This document shows positions 1-7,734 of a stretch of 64,000 nucleotides of DNA, piece after piece. The stretch's first letter is position 1. Every line of letters begins with the position of its first letter. A program made the position numbers and the translations under genes. The stretch is from Paenibacillus aquistagni (GTDB lineage: Bacteria; Bacillota; Bacilli; Paenibacillales; Paenibacillaceae): NCBI RefSeq assembly GCF_900177815.1, contig NZ_FXAZ01000006.1, positions 124,001-188,000 on the forward strand, given 5' to 3'. The notes under the pieces are model-generated. The model did no database searches. It saw only the letters and a list, made by a program, of their open reading frames with translations, and was not told where the DNA came from.

Positions 1-1
1 C

Positions 2-211
2 CATAAAGAGGATCCGGCTTACCTGAGATATTTAGAAGATATGGGTCAAGCGCTCAATTTTGCAGAGTGGAATAACATTCCAGACGCAGAATACCGTCAT
101 TTGTCTCGCAATGCCCTACAAGCTTCTATCTGGTTTAAAAGATATGCTGAAGCTATTCTCCATGTCAATGCGGAACAGATCAGTCTCTATAAAGAGGGGG
201 CACAGAAATAA
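2..211 (+). CDS. cmr5: Cmr5, small subunit of type III-B CRISPR complex (C-terminal part)
   Basis: The reading frame is open from the window edge to a TAA at 209-211, giving about 69 residues of a C-terminus. It is rich in helix formers and ends in a segment with WFKRYAEAIL, like the helical end of Cmr5. Cmr5 is the small helical subunit stacked along the belly of the Cmr RNA-targeting complex. The next gene, cmr6, starts 4 bases after this stop, the usual cmr5-cmr6 order, which is the strongest support. The N-terminus lies outside the window. Identity is inferred from the tail plus context. Confidence 0.72.
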   Translation, partial: HKEDPAYLRYLEDMGQALNFAEWNNIPDAEYRHLSRNALQASIWFKRYAEAILHVNAEQISLYKEGAQK

Positions 212-215
212 GGTG

Positions 216-1007
216 ATGTCAGAACGAGGTGCAGCTGGAATGAATGCTTTCTTGGAATTGACGAAATTAATCAGCATCGATAAGCAGAGTTCGGAATTTG
301 ACGAATTGATCGGAGGCAAAGGTGAATATAAAAAAGAATTTTATACTAAATTAATTGGTAACTATCTTAGAAGATGGGAAATTGTTCCGGAATGGTACGA
401 CCAGCGGCTAGCACAATATTATGCTTTTCTACCAGAAGATCGTTGTACCGAGTTTGTGATTAGGAGTCAGTCACCGCTTGTAATGGGACAAGGACAATCG
501 TCGATATTGGAAACCCATCTGACTTTGCATCGAATATACGGTGTTCCGTATATTCCAGGAACGGCTTTAAAGGGGCTGACTGCTCACTACTGTCATCAGT
601 ATTTGGGCGAAGAGGAAGCGGGATTTCGCTCAGATGGAGCGTATTATGAGATATTGTTTGGATCCACAGAGAGAGCGGCTCTTATCCAATATCACGATGC
701 TTTTCCTACCAAAGATACCGTGAGTCAGGCTCTTGTACTGGATGTGATGACGCCTCATCATCACAAATATAACGATACCGCTGCTTCAGTATCTGCGCCG
801 CGTGATGATGATTCACCGGTTCCGATTCCATTTCTATCGGTAAGAGCGGATTTTCGTATTCTGCTGTCATGTGAATCGTCAAGCAAAGAAAACTTCGCTT
901 GGTTGGAGCTAGCGAGAAAGCTCGTTAAGAATGCCATCGAGCATGAAGGAGTTGGCGGTAAGACAAATGCAGGATATGGTCGGTTTAATGAATCTATTCG
1001 TGGTTAA
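216..1007 (+). CDS. cmr6: Cmr6, RAMP-family subunit of type III-B CRISPR complex
   Basis: A RAMP (Cas7-like) protein of 263 residues that caps the Cmr ribonucleoprotein next to the 3' part of the crRNA. Visible family features are PLVMGQGQ near residues 86-95, the glycine-rich YIPGTALKGL near 112-121, and VLDVMTPHHHKYN near 173-185, followed by a C-terminal GVGGKTNAGYGRF segment typical of RAMPs. I place the start at ATG 216, just after the cmr5 stop, with AAAGAGGGGG about 16 bases upstream. GTG 213 and ATG 240 are alternatives; the frame is open further upstream but that part overlaps cmr5. The base composition is AT-richer than most of the window. Confidence 0.88.
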   Translation: MSERGAAGMNAFLELTKLISIDKQSSEFDELIGGKGEYKKEFYTKLIGNYLRRWEIVPEWYDQRLAQYYAFLPEDRCTEFVIRSQSPLVMGQGQSSILETHLTLHRIYGVPYIPGTALKGLTAHYCHQYLGEEEAGFRSDGAYYEILFGSTERAALIQYHDAFPTKDTVSQALVLDVMTPHHHKYNDTAASVSAPRDDDSPVPIPFLSVRADFRILLSCESSSKENFAWLELARKLVKNAIEHEGVGGKTNAGYGRFNESIRG

Positions 1008-1043
1008 TGAACTTTGGCTTCTAGGAGAAAAGGATGTGTCTGG

Positions 1044-1991
1044 ATGGAAGAAAAGATTAATCATCGCGAGATTATTAAGAAGATCGCAGAGAATTATTCT
1101 CAATTGGAAAGTTCCATTGTTAGTCAGTTGCGTCTAAGTTGTGATCACCATTATGTAACGATAGGGAGCTTCAGGGAAGAGATATGGCAATCTCTATTTG
1201 AACAGATTATCCCGAAGAAATTTTCCATTGAGCGCTCTGTATTTATTATTGATTCGAACGAGAAAGTGTCCAAAGAAGTAGATCTGGTTATCTTCGATGA
1301 GCAGTATACTCCGTATATCTTTAACTTTGGTAAAATCAAATATATTCCTATTGAAGCCGTAGCGGTGGTTGTGCAATGTAAGAGTGATCACTTGGGCAAT
1401 CAGAATATCACCGCATGGAAGGATAGTATAACGAAGTTGAGGACATCTCTTCATTCGATTGCACGAATGCATGGCAAGGTTGCACACGGGGAAATTATTG
1501 ATACAGTGAAATATACGCAAACGTCGACGAGGCCGATATACATACTTTGCCATCTAAATGAGTCGGCGACGGACAGGAATGCGGTCATGCAGCACTTTGA
1601 TATTGTGATCTGTCCTGAGAATGGTCGTTTGAAAATGACGACTCAATCAGACAAACTTAGCAATTGGTATAAGAAATTAAATCATGCAGAAGAGCAGTAT
1701 AAGGACAATGTGATGGAGATGGAAGGAAGCTTTAGCGATATTACGTTAGATCAATATAAAGTGGGTTGCTGGGATAAAACGACTAATGCTAACGAAGAAG
1801 AGAGTAAGGTCAGCGATAATAAAGTAGTAGTGGGGGAAAGAACCATACTCTCTTTGATCTTTCAGTTGAATCAACTACTGATGTTGATTAATAATCCGTT
1901 GCTATTCCCACATCAAGCATATGTTAAAATGTTTAATAGGTGTCTAAATGAAGCAGAGGTAGAATCTATTCCACAATCTACTATAATATGA
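1044..1991 (+). CDS. DUF6602-like protein, putative PD-(D/E)XK-fold nuclease
   Basis: A soluble protein of about 315 residues encoded between cmr6 and the CRISPR array on the same strand. The region from roughly residue 30 to 120 resembles DUF6602: a HHYVTIGSFREEIW segment, then KEVDLVIFDE (near 75-85) and AVVVQCKSD (near 104-112). The spacing of the Asp and the Q-x-K pair is what is expected of a PD-(D/E)XK restriction-type core, with Gln in place of the usual acidic residue. ATG 1044 is chosen because AAAAGG lies about 9 bases upstream; a TTG at 1014 has no ribosome site. The family name comes from memory of the motif pattern. A role in CRISPR defence is inferred only from position. The last 80 residues look like a separate, poorly conserved tail. 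Confidence 0.55.
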   Translation: MEEKINHREIIKKIAENYSQLESSIVSQLRLSCDHHYVTIGSFREEIWQSLFEQIIPKKFSIERSVFIIDSNEKVSKEVDLVIFDEQYTPYIFNFGKIKYIPIEAVAVVVQCKSDHLGNQNITAWKDSITKLRTSLHSIARMHGKVAHGEIIDTVKYTQTSTRPIYILCHLNESATDRNAVMQHFDIVICPENGRLKMTTQSDKLSNWYKKLNHAEEQYKDNVMEMEGSFSDITLDQYKVGCWDKTTNANEEESKVSDNKVVVGERTILSLIFQLNQLLMLINNPLLFPHQAYVKMFNRCLNEAEVESIPQSTII

Positions 1992-2171
1992 AAGATGAGG
2001 CGTGGTGCGAACCCCAAGTGCACATGAAATCCCTGGGGGATTCGCACTTCGCTCTACACAAGGGCTGCGGGCATTTTTGAGCACAAATGACATTGTCAAT
2101 TTGCATGAAAAAGTGTGATTCGCACTATTGGGGCTGTGAGCCCTTGTGCAGCGCGGCCTCCCAGCGCCGCT
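1992..2171 (+). promoter_or_regulatory. CRISPR leader
   Basis: This 180-base stretch lies directly upstream of the first, perfect repeat and has no gene. It contains GTGCGAACCCCAAGTGCACATG and the facing GATTCGCACTT shortly after, a pattern I associate with leaders of ATTGAAAT-type arrays. A 10-base inverted repeat is also present: CACAAGGGCT at 2057-2066 and AGCCCTTGTG at 2139-2148. The leader side is set by repeat quality: repeats are identical here and decay at the far end. Confidence 0.6.
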
Positions 2172-2550
2172 GTCGCACCTCATGTAGGTGCGTGGATTGA
2201 AATAATAAAGGTAAGCTCAATACCACGCTGACTCATCGTGTCGCACCTCATGTAGGTGCGTGGATTGAAATAAGATAGCACCCCTCGAAGATGAGTTGCA
2301 TGGATTCGGTCGCACCTCATGTAGGTGCGTGGATTGAAATCCGTAATCATAATGCTCGATCCGATCAACCATTATGCGGTCGCACCTCATGTAGGTGCGT
2401 GGATTGAAATTCAATCGTTGCGGCGATCTCAAGGTGAAACGGCGGTCGCACCTCACGTAGGTGCGTGGCGTGGATTGAAATATCTATTACACAGAATCCT
2501 TTGTAATTTTGGTAGATGTCGCACCTCAATGTAGATGTGCAGATTGAAAT
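2172..2550 (+). CRISPR. CRISPR array, 6 repeats and 5 spacers
   Basis: Repeats of 32 bases begin GTCGCACCTC and end GTGGATTGAAAT, with an internal inverted pair GCACCT/AGGTGC. Repeat positions are 2172-2203, 2240-2271, 2309-2340, 2379-2410, 2445-2481 and 2518-2550. Spacers are 36, 37, 38, 34 and 36 bases. Repeat 5 has one substitution and a 5-base tandem duplication (CGTGG) making it 37 bases. Repeat 6 is degenerate (33 bases, several changes) and marks the leader-distal end. Repeats of this kind serve type I-C and type III-B systems; the adjacent cmr genes fit. The ATTGAAAT end gives the 8-base 5' handle of crRNAs, so transcription is on the plus strand. No cas1, cas2 or cas6 is inside the window. 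Confidence 0.97.
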
Positions 2551-2630
2551 GATAAGACCTCGTCTAATTGTGAGACAAACCAGGTATAATAAGAACTATA
2601 GTGGCAGGCTGAATAAAGAAGGTGAACAGT

Positions 2631-3368
2631 ATGAGGCTGGAGCAGATTGATCAATTAAAGACAGAATTGGATTCATATCGACCGCTTCCGCCCTCCGCGG
2701 TCCGAAATCTTGAGCAATTTTACCGAGTAGAGTGGACCTACAACTCAAATGCCATAGAGGGAAATACCTTAACTCTACTAGAGACTAAGATTGTTCTTGA
2801 GCATGGATTAACGATAGGTGGGAAGAAGCTGCGGGAACATTTTGAGATTATTAATCATGCTGAAGCAATCGATTATCTACAGGATCTCGTTCAGCAAGGT
2901 CAAGAACTGACACCGTATATCATAAAATCCTTACACCAATTGGTTCTTAAAAATATTGCGGATGATGCAGGAAGCTATCGGATGGTCAATGTAAGAATTT
3001 CAGGGTCACAGCATGTACCTCCGCACTATACTTTAGTACCTGAACAGATGGAACAGCTTATGGAATGGTATCAGGAACAAAAGGAGAGCATGCACCTGGT
3101 AAGGCTTGCTGCGGCGTTTCATTTCAAATTTGTTTATATCCATCCTTTCTCAGACGGCAATGGCCGTACGGCAAGACTGCTAATGAACTTCATTCTTATG
3201 ATGAACGGTTATCCGCCGGCAATTGTAAAAGCGGAAGACTCAGCAAGATTGAGATATTATGAGACGTTGGAGGAAGCAAGCATTAAGGGCCATTTACAGC
3301 CGTTTGAACAATTGATTATGGACTGTACAGCAGAAAGCTTGCAGGCTTATATATCTGCAGTAAAGTAA
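2631..3368 (+). CDS. Fic-family protein AMP-transferase
   Basis: A 245-residue Fic domain protein. The catalytic motif HPFSDGNGR is at residues 171-179 and matches the active HPFx(D/E)GNGR consensus, so transfer of AMP from ATP to a protein target is expected. An inhibitory motif SNAIEG at residues 39-44 matches (S/T)xxxE(G/N) and lies N-terminal to the Fic core, the class II arrangement in which the protein restrains itself. No separate antitoxin gene is adjacent. ATG 2631 is preferred over GTG 2622 because AAGAAGGTG lies 7-8 bases before it. A TATAAT at 2585-2590 is a likely -10 element, without a good -35. The gene follows the CRISPR array; its target is unknown. Confidence 0.9.
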   Translation: MRLEQIDQLKTELDSYRPLPPSAVRNLEQFYRVEWTYNSNAIEGNTLTLLETKIVLEHGLTIGGKKLREHFEIINHAEAIDYLQDLVQQGQELTPYIIKSLHQLVLKNIADDAGSYRMVNVRISGSQHVPPHYTLVPEQMEQLMEWYQEQKESMHLVRLAAAFHFKFVYIHPFSDGNGRTARLLMNFILMMNGYPPAIVKAEDSARLRYYETLEEASIKGHLQPFEQLIMDCTAESLQAYISAVK

Positions 3369-3480
3369 CAGGGTTGGCCATGCAATGAACAGATGAAACA
3401 ACGCTAGGCGAGCCGATGCTTCACAAATCGAGGCGGATAAATATTCAGGGTGTAAAAATATGATTTCTGTAACACGAAAC

Positions 3481-3507
3481 GAGCCCTAGAAGGAATTCTA
3501 GAGGCTC
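3481..3507. terminator. Inverted repeat between convergent genes
   Basis: GAGCC-CTAGAA and TTCTAG-AGGCTC form a nearly perfect hairpin with a 4-base loop. It lies between the stop of the fic gene and the stop of the facing WYL gene, so it can serve both strands, although the T-tracts are short. Confidence 0.5.
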
Positions 3508-3534
3508 TTCGACTTTCTCATTCTATTATTTTCT

Positions 3535-4353
3535 TCACTCAAGATTGATCTCTTCCGAATATCGCTCCAACGCCTTCTTCGAAGTCTCAAGCATGCGTTT
3601 TTTCAAATAGGCGCCTTCCGTAATCTGAACGCGCTTGCCTAGAAAACGGATCTTGGACAGCAGATATTCTACTTCATCTCCAGCCACATGAATCGTAACC
3701 TCATAGATATCCATTTCCTCGTCATACGAGACCTCCTTCTCGAAGCAGGAGAAGGCATATAGAATGCGGGACAGCTCCCGATTATATTGACGGACAACCT
3801 TCACTCGCACCGTCGTTTTGCGCACAGCCTGAAGAATGGCTACATGGTGCTTGATGCGATCTACTTCCTTAATGGATAGGGGCAGCGGAAGCTCGGACAC
3901 AGCCGTGATGCTGCTAAGCTTGGTGCTCATCTTGCATCTGTGCTTGATATGAAACCATAGCAGATACCATTCGCGCTTGACCATAGAGTATTCAAGCTTG
4001 TACGGATAGCCTTCGTGCTCTTCATGAACCCGCCCATTTCTCGTAGAATAGCTGACGAGCATTCCTTTTTCCTCGATGATGCAGCGGTGCAAGGGGCGAA
4101 GGAGAGGGTGATACACCTGATTCTCCCTGCTCTTGGCTTTTTCCATAACATATTTATGTATATCCATGCCGGATTCATCCTGTAAGACAAGCTGCAATTT
4201 TTGTAGCGTCTCCTCAGTAAAAGCATGCTTTGCTGCAGGCTGGCCAAGCATGGTTTTTAACCACGCTCGCTCCTGTGAGGTGATCGTGAGCGTACCGGAT
4301 TCCTCCAGTCTAGAGAGAATTTGATAGTTAAAGATCTTCTCAAATAGATTCAT
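3535..4353 (-). CDS. WYL-domain transcriptional regulator (second of a pair)
   Basis: A protein of about 272 residues with a WYL domain, visible as MVKREWYLLWFHIKHR in the middle followed by a beta-rich segment and a C-terminal WCX-like part ending in RYSEEINLE. WYL domains are ligand-sensing modules of transcription regulators. Unlike its upstream partner no clear N-terminal helix-turn-helix is seen. The ATG at 4353 lies inside the end of the upstream gene (14-base overlap) with GGAAGGAG in front, so the two are translationally coupled and probably act together. A further upstream ATG at 4383 lacks a ribosome site. Ligand and targets are unknown. Confidence 0.75.
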   Translation of the reverse strand: MNLFEKIFNYQILSRLEESGTLTITSQERAWLKTMLGQPAAKHAFTEETLQKLQLVLQDESGMDIHKYVMEKAKSRENQVYHPLLRPLHRCIIEEKGMLVSYSTRNGRVHEEHEGYPYKLEYSMVKREWYLLWFHIKHRCKMSTKLSSITAVSELPLPLSIKEVDRIKHHVAILQAVRKTTVRVKVVRQYNRELSRILYAFSCFEKEVSYDEEMDIYEVTIHVAGDEVEYLLSKIRFLGKRVQITEGAYLKKRMLETSKKALERYSEEINLE

Positions 4354-5650
4354 AATAGTCTTGAATCTCCTTCCACTCCTCAATCATGTCACGTCTCAGA
4401 TGACTTGGGGCTAGTACCTCGCAGCTTGAGCCAAAGCTTCTAAGCCATGGCTTGATCTCCATGATGCCATTGACCGTAATTTCATAAATAAAGGATTGCT
4501 CATCTTCCTCCACAATTTCTCCCCATTGTCCCTGTAGCAGCACGCGCTGCTTGATGAAATCAGGCTCTGGCGGCTCTGGACTGAAGAACCGTGCACGTAC
4601 TGTAACAGGAGTGCCCGTATCGATCAGCCAGCTTGTTTGAAGCTTCTCTTCCAGAGCGGCAGTTTTAAGTTGAAAGTCTGTTTCGGGAATTGATTCCGCC
4701 TCTTCCAGATGCGTCATGCCCTCCATCCGAAACTTGCGGATGCCCTCTCGATCACTGCTCAGCATATACCATCTGCCATATTGATGGTCATACACAATCT
4801 TGAGCGGCAGGGATTTATGCCACTTGCCCTCATCCTCTCGCTCGAAGCGAGGATTCGTAGACTGAGCCGTATAGGTCTTCTCGGCTTTGGGCGTAAAGTA
4901 GCGAAAGCGGACACGGCGGCGATGGCGGATTGCCTCCAAAAGTGTATACAGATGGGCTTCATCTAAAATACGTGAATGGTAGTGGTACTTGTATAAAAAG
5001 GCTTCTGTGCTGCTTGCTTCATCAAATAGGCGCAACAGATGCTTTTTTAGGCTGTCCCGCAGCAAATATCCCTGCACAGAAGGAACTTGGGTATTGGACA
5101 TGACATCTACGAAGTCATACAAATCAATAAGCTCCTCGTCAGACAGCGAGCGAAGCAGCTCATCCTGCAATTGATACTGATAAGGCCGGCTTGCGTTCTT
5201 TTTATGAATCACACCGACTGACTCCAGATATTTAAGGTCCGATCGAATTGTCTTCTCATCAGGAAGAGGCATATCCTCTGGCATCTTGCTGCTGCAGGCA
5301 TCGATCAGCTCCATTACGGTCAGCGCCTGGCCATTCAGCGCTTCGAGAATATGAGTGATCCGGACGGACTCCGATTCCTTCAATGACTTGGTGCGGAATA
5401 AAAACAGCAGAAGCGGATCGGCTGACTCGTAATAGTTGTATCGAACAGCAAGCGGAAGCTCTTGGTCTTTAGTATTGACGGAGGGCGAGGCAGAAGCAGC
5501 GGCAATCTCCTTCAATCTTCGTGTTGTCTTGTCGAAGGTATGGACCGAGATGCCAAGCCGCTCTGCAAATTGAACTCGGTTATAAGCTCCGCTCGTCAGC
5601 ATGAGCATACGAAGAAATTGGATCTCTTTATCAAAGCTTTCCTTTGCCAC
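4340..5650 (-). CDS. HTH and WYL-domain transcriptional regulator (first of a pair)
   Basis: A regulator of about 436 residues. The N-terminus has a helix-turn-helix around QFAERLGISVHTFDKTTRRLKE, the middle has a second winged-helix-like segment, and the C-terminal half has a WYL core (KIVYDHQYGRWYMLSSDREG) followed by a WCX-type extension. It overlaps the next WYL gene, so the pair forms an operon. The start is uncertain: GTG 5650 has GGAGG 9-10 bases upstream, while TTG 5656 in the same frame is only 4 bases from it. What it controls cannot be told from the neighbours. Confidence 0.78.
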   Translation of the reverse strand: MAKESFDKEIQFLRMLMLTSGAYNRVQFAERLGISVHTFDKTTRRLKEIAAASASPSVNTKDQELPLAVRYNYYESADPLLLFLFRTKSLKESESVRITHILEALNGQALTVMELIDACSSKMPEDMPLPDEKTIRSDLKYLESVGVIHKKNASRPYQYQLQDELLRSLSDEELIDLYDFVDVMSNTQVPSVQGYLLRDSLKKHLLRLFDEASSTEAFLYKYHYHSRILDEAHLYTLLEAIRHRRRVRFRYFTPKAEKTYTAQSTNPRFEREDEGKWHKSLPLKIVYDHQYGRWYMLSSDREGIRKFRMEGMTHLEEAESIPETDFQLKTAALEEKLQTSWLIDTGTPVTVRARFFSPEPPEPDFIKQRVLLQGQWGEIVEEDEQSFIYEITVNGIMEIKPWLRSFGSSCEVLAPSHLRRDMIEEWKEIQDYYESI

Positions 5651-5901
5651 GTTCAACCACCCTCCAGCTAAGTTGTTCCTTCTATTGTATCAGCCCATGA
5701 AGGGGAATAGGGAGCATAATTAGCCTTATTCAATCAATCTGCCTCTTTGTATGTTTATTTTGAAATTCGGTGGAAGAGTTATTTTTATTCTTACTCGTAA
5801 TACTTTCGCCATGTTCGAATCACACGATCTGAGGCAATATGGAGACAGCACCTGAACTTGGAAGCAGCGATGATAACCAAACGATAAAGGAGGAATAGCC
5901 T

Positions 5902-6684
5902 ATGATGGATATGAGGCAGCGTATCGTAAGGGAGCTATCAAGGATTGAGCAGGAGGAGCAGGTTCGCATTCTATATGCTTGTGAGTCTGGCAGCCGGGCA
6001 TGGGGCTTTCCTTCTCAGAATAGCGATTATGATGTTCGATTTATATACGTTCGCAAGAAAGAAGACTACCTGTCTTTATTTGAAAAACGAGATGTCATTG
6101 AGCGGCCGATCAGCGACATGCTCGACATTAGCGGCTGGGATTTAAAGAAAGCCCTTCGCTTATACCGCAAGTCCAATCCGCCTCTGCTGGAGTGGCTGCA
6201 ATCACCGATTGTTTATAAGGAGAAGCCTGGCGCGATTGATGAGCTGCGCAAGCAATCTGCCCATTCCTTTTCCCAGAGGGCTTGTATGTATCACTACCTG
6301 CATATGGCGAGAGGCAATTACCGGGAGTACCTGCAGGGGGATAAGGTGAGGATTAAAAAGTACTTTTATGTCCTTCGTCCGATTCTGGCCTGCCAATGGA
6401 TCGAGGAAGCACAAACCACCCCGCCAATCGAATTCTCGGCATTGGTCGAGCGGTTGGTCGCGACAGACACGGAATTGTACAGGGACATCAACGGCCTGCT
6501 CGCTAGAAAGAAGGCAGGAGAAGAGCTAGATATTGAGCCTAGCCGCCCGGTTATCAACCACTTTATCGAAGAGAAGCTGGCTTATTATGAGGCTTTGGCT
6601 TCGAGAATACCAGCATCCACGGACAATCATGATGCCTTGTTGGATAGATGGTTTTTGGCAACGATCAACGGCAATACAGGATAG
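5902..6684 (+). CDS. RlaP/YcgL-type nucleotidyltransferase
   Basis: A 260-residue member of the DNA polymerase beta-like nucleotidyltransferase superfamily. ACESGSRAWGFPSQNSDYD at residues 25-43 carries the GS motif and the D-x-D pair that bind metal and nucleotide. The family (RlaP, PF10127) has been linked with RNA repair, but here no RNA ligase or repair gene is beside it, so the substrate is unknown. The start ATG has AAAGGAGG 8 bases upstream. It is transcribed alone, divergent from the WYL pair and followed by a hairpin terminator. Confidence 0.82.
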   Translation: MMDMRQRIVRELSRIEQEEQVRILYACESGSRAWGFPSQNSDYDVRFIYVRKKEDYLSLFEKRDVIERPISDMLDISGWDLKKALRLYRKSNPPLLEWLQSPIVYKEKPGAIDELRKQSAHSFSQRACMYHYLHMARGNYREYLQGDKVRIKKYFYVLRPILACQWIEEAQTTPPIEFSALVERLVATDTELYRDINGLLARKKAGEELDIEPSRPVINHFIEEKLAYYEALASRIPASTDNHDALLDRWFLATINGNTG

Positions 6685-6724
6685 AGCATAAAGTTTCAGT
6701 TGCCGCTATCTATATATATTTATA

Positions 6725-6766
6725 GAGTCGGTGCGTCATCCAAGTGAGGATAAGCATCGACTTTAT
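6725..6766 (+). terminator. Intrinsic terminator after the nucleotidyltransferase gene
   Basis: AGTCGGTGC and GCATCGACT form the base of a long stem (one G-T pair), continued by ATCC/GGAT, and are followed by a short T-rich stretch. Confidence 0.6.
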
Positions 6767-6842
6767 TCGTTGTTTAAGAGATACTATTGGGATATAAGGA
6801 ATTTATTGTTATATAATTGGATAATAGAGGGGGATAGATAAT

Positions 6843-7640
6843 GTGTGGTCAGAAATATCTAAAATAATCGGTGCTAATCCTGTGATGACCATCGTCATAA
6901 CGATTATCGGGACATTTTCGATATGGATGTATAAAGAATTTAAAGAAATGATGACCCAAAAGAAAAAGGCGCGATTGGCTTCGATAGACGAGAAGATTAA
7001 AATAAACAACCAGTTATATGCCAGTGCAGCAGCGCTGACTCATGATTCAGACAATCGAGAGCTAAGGATTGCTTTTATGAATAAGATCGGGGAGTACAGC
7101 TCTCTTTTAAGTGAAGATGTGCAGTATGTTGCTAGAGATTATTGCAAGTATGGAGATGCACAATATTTAGGGTCTTTGATGGCTTTAGTAGAAGTGGACC
7201 TACACCGCTTCAATAAGGAAAGGAGACGGATAACAGAGGAAGAGGATTCTACGGATGTAATCAATTATGTCTTCAAGCTAGTTGATCCATTAAAGCCTCT
7301 TTTTGCAGCTTGGCTGTTTATAAGCTTTATGTTGCTTAGTATAACAAGTTATTATCTCCAACCTCTCTTTTATCATAAAGTCTTAGTGATTGTTACTTCA
7401 GCAACGGTTTTACTTAGCGCGATTCAAGCCTATGTGCTTATTTCATTAGCTATGGCTAAGCAGCTTGTACGACATCGGGCACAGAAGTGGCTTATTTTTA
7501 TTTCCATTATGGGTGCGCCCATTCTGTCATTACTTCACTCTGCGCTAACCTTCCTTTCATTAGCTATCCAGATCACAGCTATAATCCTATTACTTCGATT
7601 GAATAATAAGAAGAAAAAAGGAATTATCACACTTGAGTAG
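6843..7640 (+). CDS. Unrecognised membrane protein
   Basis: I do not recognise this 265-residue protein. It has one N-terminal hydrophobic segment (about residues 12-30), a charged soluble part of about 120 residues with basic and acidic helices, then three or four hydrophobic segments from about residue 150 to 255 and a lysine-rich end (NNKKKKG). The start is GTG 6843 with GAGGGGG 9 bases upstream; the overlapping ATG 6841 runs into a stop within a few codons. A TATAAT lies at 6812-6817. The composition is AT-rich compared with its neighbours, which may indicate recent arrival. Confidence 0.6.
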   Translation: MWSEISKIIGANPVMTIVITIIGTFSIWMYKEFKEMMTQKKKARLASIDEKIKINNQLYASAAALTHDSDNRELRIAFMNKIGEYSSLLSEDVQYVARDYCKYGDAQYLGSLMALVEVDLHRFNKERRRITEEEDSTDVINYVFKLVDPLKPLFAAWLFISFMLLSITSYYLQPLFYHKVLVIVTSATVLLSAIQAYVLISLAMAKQLVRHRAQKWLIFISIMGAPILSLLHSALTFLSLAIQITAIILLLRLNNKKKKGIITLE

Positions 7641-7734
7641 GCAAGAGAAGAATAGAGGATGCATTGAAACTTCTTACATATTAGAAGCGTCTATATAAGA
7701 TATACCAACATTTAACTTATAGGAGTGCGATCAT

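Noticed and set aside
2180-2534. Short repeated-peptide frames across the array
   Set aside because: They are produced by the CRISPR repeats themselves.
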